From assembly GCA_963966185.1 (NCBI GenBank), contig CAWZYM010000089.1, forward strand, positions 124,001-188,000: a DNA stretch of 64,000 nt, read 5' to 3'. This DNA is from Rhabditoides inermis (Eukaryota; Nematoda; Chromadorea; Rhabditida; Rhabditidae). The notes under the pieces were generated by a model, which saw nothing but the letters and a program-made list of their open reading frames with translations, was not told the DNA's origin and did not search any database. Positions 53,633 through 63,084 of the stretch are shown in pieces (position 1 is the first letter of the stretch; the number at the start of each line of letters is the position of its first letter). Both the position numbers and the translations under genes were made by a program.

Positions 53633-53676
53633 AAGTGTCCGACTGAAGTGTCCGATAGCTAACCTGATCCTTAATC
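53633..53676 (+). repeat. Monomer subtype G, 44 bp, alternative long monomer
   Basis: Reads AAGTGTCCGACTGAAGTGTCC followed by GATAGCTAACCTGATCCTTAATC. Two direct half-sites start 14 bp apart. It replaces B or F in many cycles, typically between an A-like and an A monomer. Together with a 31-bp A monomer it gives a 75-bp step, which keeps a reading frame open and explains the recurrent short open frames. Confidence 0.87.
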
Positions 53677-53707
53677 AAGTGTCCGGACACTTCACTGAAC
53701 CTCAATC
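53677..53707 (+). repeat. Monomer subtype A, 31 bp, with 16-bp perfect palindrome
   Basis: Begins with AAGTGTCCGGACACTT (53677-53692), equal to its own reverse complement, followed by a 15-bp tail CACTGAACCTCAATC. Common variants in the window are GGACAGTTCACTG and GGACACCTCACTG (right arm altered), TTCGGACACC (left arm altered), TTCAATGAACC (tail) and GTCAGGACAC (core). After F monomers it loses one leading A (30 bp). This is the most frequent palindrome-bearing subtype. Confidence 0.92.
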
Positions 53708-53752
53708 AAGTGTCCAAATGGTGTGTCCGATAACTCACCTGAACCTTAATCG
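53708..53752 (+). repeat. Monomer subtype B, 45 bp, with direct half-sites
   Basis: Carries GTGTCC at 53710-53715 and again GTGTCCG at 53723-53729 in the same direction, so no palindrome forms. The tail is ACTCACCTGAACCTTAATCG. Variants elsewhere: GTGTCCGAATGATGTGTCCG, AAAAGTCCGAATGATG, GTGTACG, GTGTTAG, GTGTCCAAAAAC, and tail GACCTAAACC. It is best seen as a 30-bp monomer with an extra half-site module of about 15 bp in front. Confidence 0.88.
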
Positions 53753-53782
53753 ACTGTCCGGACACATCACTGGACCTTAATC
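53753..53782 (+). repeat. Monomer subtype C, 30 bp, with 10-bp core palindrome
   Basis: Reads ACTGTCCGGACACATCACTGG and then ACCTTAATC. The perfect core TGTCCGGACA lies at 53755-53764; the outer arms no longer match because the left flank is AC-T and the right flank CATC. Variants: CTGTCCGTACAC, CTGTGCGGACAC, CTGTCCGCACAC, ATCGCTGG, ACTGTACC, ACTGCACC and GGACCCTAACC. Its TAA ends the open frames that run through B monomers. Confidence 0.9.
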
Positions 53783-53813
53783 AAGTGTCCGGACACTTTA
53801 CTGAACTCCAATA
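53783..53813 (+). repeat. Monomer subtype D, 31 bp, with 16-bp perfect palindrome
   Basis: Begins AAGTGTCCGGACACTT (53783-53798) and continues TACTGAACTCCAATA. Variants: tail AACTGAACTCC, tail TACTGAATTCCAATG, left arm GTCCGTACAC, and the strongly altered GTACAGATACTTCACTGAACC form. Several of these mark particular super-repeats. Confidence 0.9.
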
Positions 53814-53844
53814 AAGTGTACGGACACTTCACTAAACCTCATTA
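53814..53844 (+). repeat. Monomer subtype E, 31 bp, with asymmetric core TGTACGGACA
   Basis: Reads AAGTGTACGGACACTT then CACTAAACCTCATTA. The C-to-A change in the left half makes the palindrome imperfect. The 16-mer is the exact reverse complement of the AAGTGTCCGTACACTT form that D takes in many cycles, so neighbouring D and E copies can pair with each other (see 1543-1589). Variants: CACCAAACCTC, CATTTCACTAAACTTTATTTA, CACCAAACATTATTA and the TACATACAC marker. Confidence 0.9.
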
Positions 53845-53889
53845 AAGTGTCCAGAAGAAGTGCCCGATAGCTCAACTGATCCTCGATCG
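53845..53889 (+). repeat. Monomer subtype F, 45 bp, with direct half-sites and CTCGATCGAG palindrome
   Basis: Starts AAGTGTCCAGAAGAAGTGCCC: a half-site and a degenerate half-site in the same direction. Its tail joins the next A monomer through CTCGATCGAG (53882-53891), a second, unrelated 10-bp palindrome. Variants: GCCCGGAAGAAGTGTCCG, GCCCGTAAAATGTGTCCG, GTTCCCGTAAAAAGTGTCC, CTCCACTGATCC, AACTTGATTCTTAATC and AACTTGATTTTCAATC. Confidence 0.88.
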
Positions 53890-54235
53890 AGTGTCCGGAC
53901 ACTTCACTGAACCTCAATCAAGTGTCCGAATGATGTGTCCAAAAACTCACCTGAACCTTAATCGACTGTCCGTACACATCACTGGACCTTAATCAAGTGT
54001 ACAGATACTTCACTGAACCCCAATGAAGTGTACGGACACTTCACCAAACCTCATTAAAGTGCCCGGAAGAAGTGTCCGATACCTCACCTGATCCTTAATC
54101 AAGTGTCCGGACAGTTCACTGAACCTCAATAAAGTGTCCGAATGATGTGTCCGATAACTGACCTGAACCTTAATCGACTGTCCGGACACATCACTGGACC
54201 TTAACCAAGTGTCCGGACACTTTACTGAATTCCAA

Positions 54236-54255
54236 TGAAGTGTCCGGACACTTCA
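54236..54255 (+). repeat. 20-bp perfect palindrome (extended core)
   Basis: TGAAGTGTCCGGACACTTCA is its own reverse complement. It forms where a D tail ending CAATG joins an A monomer directly, so the E monomer with its TGTACGG core is missing. Confidence 0.9.
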
Positions 54256-54507
54256 CTGAACCTCAATCAAGTGTCCGAATGATGTGTCCAAAAACTCACC
54301 TGAACCTTAATCGACTGTCCGTACACATCACTGGACCTTAACCAAGTGTCCGGACACTTTACTGAATTCCAATGAAGTGTACGGACACTTCACTGAACCT
54401 CATTAAAGTGTCCAGAAGAAGTGCCCGATAGCTAACTTGATTCTGAATCAAGTGTCCGGACACTTCACTGAACCTCAATCAAGTGTCCGAATGATGTGTC
54501 CAAAAAC

Positions 54508-54543
54508 AAGTGTCCGAATGATGTGTCCAAAAACTCCAAAAAC
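54508..54543 (+). repeat. 36-bp insertion module in B monomer
   Basis: Same 27 + 9 bp nested duplication, complete. It adds one more direct half-site pair to the B monomer and marks the 936/1497-bp family. Confidence 0.82.
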
Positions 54544-54695
54544 TCACCTGAACCTTAATCGACTGTCCGGACACATCACTGGACCTTAATCAAGTGTCCG
54601 GACACTTTACTGAACTCCAATAAAGTGTACGGACACTTCACTGAACCTCAATCAAGTGTCCGACTGAAGTGTCCGATAGCTAACCTGATCCTTAA

Positions 54696-54723
54696 TGTCC
54701 GGACACTTCACTGAACTTCAATC
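54696..54723 (+). repeat. Truncated A monomer, 28 bp (AATGTCC junction form)
   Basis: After the G tail the usual AATCAAGTGTCC junction is shortened by five bases to AATGTCC, leaving a 28-bp monomer with core TGTCCGGACA and tail CACTGAACTTCAATC. The same truncation recurs at many places (for example near 255, 493, 937, 16438, 22847 and 57542), always with the GAACTTC or GAACCTC tail. It was therefore fixed early and copied as part of larger units rather than arising repeatedly. Confidence 0.85.
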
Positions 54724-55443
54724 AAGTGTCCGGACACTTCACTGAACCTCAATCAAAAGTCCGAATGATGTGTCCGAAAACTCACCTGAACCTTAATCGA
54801 CTGTCTGGACACATCACTGGACCTTAATCAAGTGTCCGGACACTTAACTGAACTCCAATAAAGTGTACGGACACTTCACCAAACCTCATTAAAGAGCCCG
54901 TAAAATGTGTCCGGTAGCTAACCTGATCCTTAATGTCCGGACACTTCACTGAACTTCAATCAAGTGTCCGGACACTTCACTGAACCTCAACCAAGTGTCC
55001 AAATGATGTGTCCGATAACTCACCTGAACCTTAATCCACTGTCCGGACACATCACTGTACCTTAATCAAGTGTCCGGACACTTTACTGAACTCCAATAAA
55101 GTGTACGGACACTTCACTGAACCTCAATCAAGTGTCCGACTGAAGTGTCCGATAGCTAACCTGATCCTTAATCAAGTGTCCGGACACTTCACTGAACCTC
55201 AATCAAGTGTCCAAATGGTGTGTCCGATAACTCACCTGAACCTTAATCGACTGTCCGGACACATCACTGGACCTTAATCAAGTGTCCGGACACTTTACTG
55301 AACTCCAATAAAGTGTACGGACACTTCACTAAACCTCATTAAAGTGTCCAGAAGAAGTGCCCGATAGCTCAACTGATCCTCGATCGAGTGTCCGGACACT
55401 TCACTGAACCTCAATCAAGTGTCCGAATGATGTGTCCAAAAAC

Positions 55444-55479
55444 AAGTGTCCGAATGATGTGTCCAAAAACTCCAAAAAC
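55444..55479 (+). repeat. 36-bp insertion module in B monomer
   Basis: Complete copy. Its left context is the CTCGATCGAG F-A junction, unlike the other copies, so it sits at a recombination junction. Confidence 0.82.
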
Positions 55480-56668
55480 TCACCTGAACCTTAATCGACT
55501 GTCCGGACACATCACTGGACCTTAATCAAGTGTCCGGACACTTTACTGAACTCCAATAAAGTGTACGGACACTTCACTGAACCTCAATCAAGTGTCCGAC
55601 TGAAGTGTCCGATAGCTAACCTGATCCTTAATGTCCGGACACTTCACTGAACTTCAATCAAGTGTCCGGACACTTCACTGAACCTCAATCAAAAGTCCGA
55701 ATGATGTGTCCGAAAACTCACCTGAACCTTAATCGACTGTCTGGACACATCACTGGACCTTAATCAAGTGTCCGGACACTTAACTGAACTCCAATAAAGT
55801 GTACGGACACTTCACCAAACCTCATTAAAGAGCCCGTAAAATGTGTCCGGTAGCTAACCTGATCCTTAATGTCCGGACACTTCACTGAACTTCAATCAAG
55901 TGTCCGGACACTTCACTGAACCTCAACCAAGTGTCCAAATGATGTGTCCGATAACTCACCTGAACCTTAATCCACTGTCCGGACACATCACTGTACCTTA
56001 ATCAAGTGTCCGGACACTTTACTGAACTCCAATAAAGTGTACGGACACTTCACTGAACCTCAATCAAGTGTCCGACTGAAGTGTCCGATAGCTAACCTGA
56101 TCCTTAATCAAGTGTCCGGACACTTCACTGAACCTCAATCAAGTGTCCAAATGGTGTGTCCGATAACTCACCTGAACCTTAATCGACTGTCCGGACACAT
56201 CACTGGACCTTAATCAAGTGTCCGGACACTTTACTGAACTCCAATAAAGTGTACGGACACTTCACTAAACCTCATTAAAGTGTCCAGAAGAAGTGCCCGA
56301 TAGCTCAACTGATCCTCGATCGAGTGTCCGGACACTTCACTGAACCTCAATCAAGTGTCCGAATGATGTGTCCAAAAACTCACCTGAACCTTAATCGACT
56401 GTCCGTACACATCACTGGACCTTAATCAAGTGTACAGATACTTCACTGAACCCCAATGAAGTGTACGGACACTTCACCAAACCTCATTAAAGTGCCCGGA
56501 AGAAGTGTCCGATACCTCACCTGATCCTTAATCAAGTGTCCGGACAGTTCACTGAACCTCAATAAAGTGTCCGAATGATGTGTCCGATAACTGACCTGAA
56601 CCTTAATCGACTGTCCGGACACATCACTGGACCTTAACCAAGTGTCCGGACACTTTACTGAATTCCAA

Positions 56669-56688
56669 TGAAGTGTCCGGACACTTCA
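56669..56688 (+). repeat. 20-bp perfect palindrome (extended core)
   Basis: Same D-A fusion product as at 54236, in the first 3297-bp unit. Confidence 0.9.
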
Positions 56689-58740
56689 CTGAACCTCAAT
56701 CAAGTGTCCGAATGATGTGTCCAAAAACTCACCTGAACCTTAATCGACTGTCCGTACACATCACTGGACCTTAATCAAGTGTACAGATACTTCACTGAAC
56801 CCCAATGAAGTGTACGGACACTTCACCAAATCTCATTAAAGTGCCCGGAAGAAGTGTCCGAGCGCTAACTTGATTTTCAATCAAGTGTCCGGACACTTCA
56901 CTGAACCTCAATCAAGTGTCCGAATGATGTGTCCGAAAACTCACCTGAACCTTAATCGACTGTCCGGACACATCACTGGACCTTAATCAAGTGTACAGAT
57001 ACTTCACTGAACCCCAATGAAGTGTACGGACACTTCACCAAACTTCATTAAAGTGCCCGTAAAAAGTGTCCGATAGCTAACCTGATCCTTAATGTCCGGA
57101 CACTTCACTGAACCTCAATCAAGTGTCCGGACACTTCACTGAACCTCAATCAAGTGTCCAAATGATGTGTCCGATAACTGACCTGAACCTTAATCGACTG
57201 TCCGGACACATCACTGGACCTTAATCAAGTGTCCGAACACTTTACTGAATTCCAATGAAGTGTACGGACACTTCACTAAACCTCATTAAAGTGTCCAGAA
57301 GAAGTGCCCGATAGCTAACTTGATTCTTAATCAAGTGTCCGGACACTTCACTGAACCTCAATCAAGTGTCCAAATGATGTGTCCAAAAACTCACCTGAAC
57401 CTTAATCGACTGTCCGTACACATCACTGGACCTTAATCAAGTGTACAGATACTTCACTGAACCCCAATAAAGTGTACGGACACTTCACCAAACCTCATTA
57501 AAGTGCCCGTAAAATGTGTCCGATAGCTAACCTGATCCTTAATGTCCGGACACTTCACTGAACTTCAATCAAGTGTCCGGACACTTCACTGAACCTCAAT
57601 CAAAAGTCCGAATGATGTGTCCGAAAACTCACCTGAACCTTAATCGACTGTCCGGACACATCACTGGACCTTAATCAAGTGTCCGAACACTTTACTGAAT
57701 TCCAATGAAGTGTACGGACACTTCACTAAACCTCATTAAAGTGTCCAGAAGAAGTGCCCGATAGCTAACTTGATTCTTAATCAAGTGTCCGGACACTTCA
57801 CTGAACCTCAATCAAGTGTCCAAATGATGTGTCCAAAAACTCACCTGAACCTTAATCGACTGTCCGTACACATCACTGGACCTTAATCAAGTGTACAGAT
57901 ACTTCACTGAACCCCAATAAAGTGTACGGACACTTCACCAAACCTCATTAAAGTGCCCGTAAAATGTGTCCGATAGCTAACCTGATCCTTAATGTCCGGA
58001 CACTTCACTGAACTTCAATCAAGTGTCCGGACACTTCACTGAACCTCAATCAAAAGTCCGAATGATGTGTCCGAAAACTCACCTGAACCTTAATCGACTG
58101 TCCGGACACATCACTGGACCTTAATCAAGTGTCCGGACACTTAACTGAACTCCAATAAAGTGTACGGACACTTCACCAAACCTCATTAAAGTGCCCGTAA
58201 AATGTGTCCGATAGCTAACCTGATCCTTAATGTCCGAACACTTCACTGAACTTCAATCAAGTGTCCGGACACTTCACTGAACCTCAATCAAGTGTCCAAA
58301 TGATGTGTCCGATAACTCACCAGAACCTTAATCCACTGTCCGGACACATCACTGGACCTTAATCAAGTGTACAGATACTTCACTGAACCCCAATGAAGTG
58401 TACGGACACTTCACCAAACCTCATTAAAGTGCCCGGAAGAAGTGTCCGATACCTCACCTGATCCTTAATCAAGTGTCTGGACAGTTCACTGAACCTCAAT
58501 AAAGTGTCCGAATGATGTGTCCGATAACTGACCTGAACCTTAATCGGCTGTCCGGACACATCACTGGACCTTAACCAAGTGTCCGGACACTTTACTGAAT
58601 TCCAATGAAGTGTACGGACACTTCACTGAACCTCATTAAAGTGTCCAGAAGAAGTGCCCGATAGCTAACTTGATTCTTAATCAAGTGTCCGGACACTTCA
58701 CTGAACCTCAATCAAGTGTCCGAATGATGTGTCCAAAAAC

Positions 58741-58776
58741 AAGTGTCCGAATGATGTGTCCAAAAACTCCAAAAAC
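58741..58776 (+). repeat. 36-bp insertion module in B monomer
   Basis: Complete copy at the join between the two 3297-bp super-repeats. Confidence 0.82.
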
Positions 58777-59965
58777 TCACCTGAACCTTAATCGACTGTC
58801 CGGACACATCACTGGACCTTAATCAAGTGTCCGGACACTTTACTGAACTCCAATAAAGTGTACGGACACTTCACTGAACCTCAATCAAGTGTCCGACTGA
58901 AGTGTCCGATAGCTAACCTGATCCTTAATGTCCGGACACTTCACTGAACTTCAATCAAGTGTCCGGACACTTCACTGAACCTCAATCAAAAGTCCGAATG
59001 ATGTGTCCGAAAACTCACCTGAACCTTAATCGACTGTCTGGACACATCACTGGACCTTAATCAAGTGTCCGGACACTTAACTGAACTCCAATAAAGTGTA
59101 CGGACACTTCACCAAACCTCATTAAAGAGCCCGTAAAATGTGTCCGGTAGCTAACCTGATCCTTAATGTCCGGACACTTCACTGAACTTCAATCAAGTGT
59201 CCGGACACTTCACTGAACCTCAACCAAGTGTCCAAATGATGTGTCCGATAACTCACCTGAACCTTAATCCACTGTCCGGACACATCACTGTACCTTAATC
59301 AAGTGTCCGGACACTTTACTGAACTCCAATAAAGTGTACGGACACTTCACTGAACCTCAATCAAGTGTCCGACTGAAGTGTCCGATAGCTAACCTGATCC
59401 TTAATCAAGTGTCCGGACACTTCACTGAACCTCAATCAAGTGTCCAAATGGTGTGTCCGATAACTCACCTGAACCTTAATCGACTGTCCGGACACATCAC
59501 TGGACCTTAATCAAGTGTCCGGACACTTTACTGAACTCCAATAAAGTGTACGGACACTTCACTAAACCTCATTAAAGTGTCCAGAAGAAGTGCCCGATAG
59601 CTCAACTGATCCTCGATCGAGTGTCCGGACACTTCACTGAACCTCAATCAAGTGTCCGAATGATGTGTCCAAAAACTCACCTGAACCTTAATCGACTGTC
59701 CGTACACATCACTGGACCTTAATCAAGTGTACAGATACTTCACTGAACCCCAATGAAGTGTACGGACACTTCACCAAACCTCATTAAAGTGCCCGGAAGA
59801 AGTGTCCGATACCTCACCTGATCCTTAATCAAGTGTCCGGACAGTTCACTGAACCTCAATAAAGTGTCCGAATGATGTGTCCGATAACTGACCTGAACCT
59901 TAATCGACTGTCCGGACACATCACTGGACCTTAACCAAGTGTCCGGACACTTTACTGAATTCCAA

Positions 59966-59985
59966 TGAAGTGTCCGGACACTTCA
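59966..59985 (+). repeat. 20-bp perfect palindrome (extended core)
   Basis: Same D-A fusion product, in the second 3297-bp unit at offset 3297 from 56669. Confidence 0.9.
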
Positions 59986-62776
59986 CTGAACCTCAATCAA
60001 GTGTCCGAATGATGTGTCCAAAAACTCACCTGAACCTTAATCGACTGTCCGTACACATCACTGGACCTTAATCAAGTGTACAGATACTTCACTGAACCCC
60101 AATGAAGTGTACGGACACTTCACCAAATCTCATTAAAGTGCCCGGAAGAAGTGTCCGAGCGCTAACTTGATTTTCAATCAAGTGTCCGGACACTTCACTG
60201 AACCTCAATCAAGTGTCCGAATGATGTGTCCGAAAACTCACCTGAACCTTAATCGACTGTCCGGACACATCACTGGACCTTAATCAAGTGTACAGATACT
60301 TCACTGAACCCCAATGAAGTGTACGGACACTTCACCAAACTTCATTAAAGTGCCCGTAAAAAGTGTCCGATAGCTAACCTGATCCTTAATGTCCGGACAC
60401 TTCACTGAACCTCAATCAAGTGTCCGGACACTTCACTGAACCTCAATCAAGTGTCCAAATGATGTGTCCGATAACTGACCTGAACCTTAATCGACTGTCC
60501 GGACACATCACTGGACCTTAATCAAGTGTCCGAACACTTTACTGAATTCCAATGAAGTGTACGGACACTTCACTAAACCTCATTAAAGTGTCCAGAAGAA
60601 GTGCCCGATAGCTAACTTGATTCTTAATCAAGTGTCCGGACACTTCACTGAACCTCAATCAAGTGTCCAAATGATGTGTCCAAAAACTCACCTGAACCTT
60701 AATCGACTGTCCGTACACATCACTGGACCTTAATCAAGTGTACAGATACTTCACTGAACCCCAATAAAGTGTACGGACACTTCACCAAACCTCATTAAAG
60801 TGCCCGTAAAATGTGTCCGATAGCTAACCTGATCCTTAATGTCCGGACACTTCACTGAACTTCAATCAAGTGTCCGGACACTTCACTGAACCTCAATCAA
60901 AAGTCCGAATGATGTGTCCGAAAACTCACCTGAACCTTAATCGACTGTCCGGACACATCACTGGACCTTAATCAAGTGTCCGAACACTTTACTGAATTCC
61001 AATGAAGTGTACGGACACTTCACTAAACCTCATTAAAGTGTCCAGAAGAAGTGCCCGATAGCTAACTTGATTCTTAATCAAGTGTCCGGACACTTCACTG
61101 AACCTCAATCAAGTGTCCAAATGATGTGTCCAAAAACTCACCTGAACCTTAATCGACTGTCCGTACACATCACTGGACCTTAATCAAGTGTACAGATACT
61201 TCACTGAACCCCAATAAAGTGTACGGACACTTCACCAAACCTCATTAAAGTGCCCGTAAAATGTGTCCGATAGCTAACCTGATCCTTAATGTCCGGACAC
61301 TTCACTGAACTTCAATCAAGTGTCCGGACACTTCACTGAACCTCAATCAAAAGTCCGAATGATGTGTCCGAAAACTCACCTGAACCTTAATCGACTGTCC
61401 GGACACATCACTGGACCTTAATCAAGTGTCCGGACACTTAACTGAACTCCAATAAAGTGTACGGACACTTCACCAAACCTCATTAAAGTGCCCGTAAAAT
61501 GTGTCCGATAGCTAACCTGATCCTTAATGTCCGAACACTTCACTGAACTTCAATCAAGTGTCCGGACACTTCACTGAACCTCAATCAAGTGTCCAAATGA
61601 TGTGTCCGATAACTCACCAGAACCTTAATCCACTGTCCGGACACATCACTGGACCTTAATCAAGTGTACAGATACTTCACTGAACCCCAATGAAGTGTAC
61701 GGACACTTCACCAAACCTCATTAAAGTGCCCGGAAGAAGTGTCCGATACCTCACCTGATCCTTAATCAAGTGTCCGGACAGTTCACTGAACCTCAATAAA
61801 GTGTCCGAATGATGTGTCCGATAACTGACCTGAACCTTAATCGGCTGTCCGGACACATCACTGGACCTTAACCAAGTGTCCGGACACTTTACTGAATTCC
61901 AATGAAGTGTACGGACACTTCACTGAACCTCATTAAAGTGTCCAGAAGAAGTGCCCGATAGCTAACTTGATTCTTAATCAAGTGTCCGGACACTTCACTG
62001 AACCTCAATCAAGTGTCCGAATGATGTGTCCAAAAACTCACCTGAACCTTAATCGACTGTCCGTACACATCACTGGACCATAATCAAGTGTACAGATACT
62101 TCACTGAACCCCAATGAAGTGTACGGACACTTCACCAAATCTCATTAAAGTGCCCGGAAGAAGTGTCCGATAGCTAACCTGATCCTTAATGTCCGGACAC
62201 TTCACTGAACTTCAATCAAGTGTCCGGACACTTCACTGAACCTCAATCAAGTGTCCAAATGGTGTGTCCGATAACTCACCTGAACCTTAATCGACTGTCC
62301 GGACACATCACTGCACCTTAATCAAGTGTCCGGACACTTTACTGAACTCCAATAAAGTGTACGGACACTTCACTAAACCTCATTAAAGTGTCCAGAAGAA
62401 GTGCCCGATAGCTCAACTGATCCTCGATCGAGTGTCCGGACACTTCACTGAACCTCAATCAAGTGTCCGAATGATGTGTCCAAAAACTCACCTGAACCTT
62501 AATCGACTGTCCGTACACATCACTGGACCTTAATCAAGTGTACAGATACTTCACTGAACCCCAATGAAGTGTACGGACACTTCACCAAACCTCATTAAAG
62601 TGCCCGGAAGAAGTGTCCGATACCTCACCTGATCCTTAATCAAGTGTCCGGACAGTTCACTGAACCTCAATAAAGTGTCCGAATGATGTGTCCGATAACT
62701 GACCTGAACCTTAATCGACTGTCCGGACACATCACTGGACCTTAACCAAGTGTCCGGACACTTTACTGAATTCCAA

Positions 62777-62796
62777 TGAAGTGTCCGGACACTTCA
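62777..62796 (+). repeat. 20-bp perfect palindrome (extended core)
   Basis: Same D-A fusion product, in the 8541-bp-offset copy. Confidence 0.9.
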
Positions 62797-63048
62797 CTGA
62801 ACCTCAATCAAGTGTCCGAATGATGTGTCCAAAAACTCACCTGAACCTTAATCGACTGTCCGTACACATCACTGGACCTTAACCAAGTGTCCGGACACTT
62901 TACTGAATTCCAATGAAGTGTACGGACACTTCACTGAACCTCATTAAAGTGTCCAGAAGAAGTGCCCGATAGCTAACTTGATTCTGAATCAAGTGTCCGG
63001 ACACTTCACTGAACCTCAATCAAGTGTCCGAATGATGTGTCCAAAAAC

Positions 63049-63084
63049 AAGTGTCCGAATGGTGTGTCCAAAAACTCCAAAAAC
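63049..63084 (+). repeat. 36-bp insertion module in B monomer
   Basis: Copy with one substitution (GAATGGTGTG instead of GAATGATGTG), offset 4308 from the copy at 58741 and 8541 from the one at 54508. Confidence 0.82.

Larger units (their letters stand above)
53677..53889 (+). repeat. Reference copy of the 213-bp six-monomer cycle (A-B-C-D-E-F)
   Basis: This stretch shows the basic higher-order unit with no gaps: A 31 bp, B 45 bp, C 30 bp, D 31 bp, E 31 bp, F 45 bp, total 213. A new A monomer begins at once at 53890. The same order recurs throughout the window, often with B or F replaced by the 44-bp G subtype or with C-D-E trimmed. The cycle holds three perfect TGTCCGGACA cores (A, C, D), one broken core (E, with TGTACGGACA), and two direct half-site pairs (B, F). 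Lengths are near-multiples of 15 (30/31 and 45), so the cycle may descend from a shorter ancestral module of about 15 bp; that step is inference. Confidence 0.93.
53011..55443 (+). repeat. Region 8a: 1496/1497-bp and 936-bp super-repeats
   Basis: The unit is marked by a 36-bp insertion in the B monomer and by AAAGAGCCCG. Marker positions 53011, 54507 and 55443 give steps of 1496 and 936. The GTGTCCGGTA marker gives 1497 and 936; the one-base disagreement is the CCAAAACTCC/CCAAAAACTCC difference at about 53031. Position 53191 has GATAGTTAATG where the others have GATCCTTAATG. Confidence 0.82.
55443..62036 (+). repeat. Region 8b: tandem pair of a 3297-bp super-repeat
   Basis: Bases 55443-58739 match 58740-62036. 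The rare GTCCGAGCGCTAAC at 56861 and 60158, the 20-bp palindromes at 56669 and 59966, and AAAGAGCCCG all fall at offset 3297. Each copy contains an internal 450-bp step (57231/57681 and 60531/60981). One visible difference is GTGTCTGGACAG near 58476 against GTGTCCGGACAG. Confidence 0.86.

Noticed and set aside
53677..53692. CENP-B box or steroid-receptor element in the 16-bp palindrome
   Set aside because: The CENP-B box pattern (TTCG and CGGG elements) is absent. Steroid elements have half-sites with a 3-bp spacer in the opposite arrangement, whereas TGTCC and GGACA abut here.
53882..53891. CTCGATCGAG at F-A junctions as a second designed binding site
   Set aside because: It is frequently broken (TTGATCGAG, CTCGATCGAC, CTGGATCGAG) and looks like a chance product of the F tail joining the A head.
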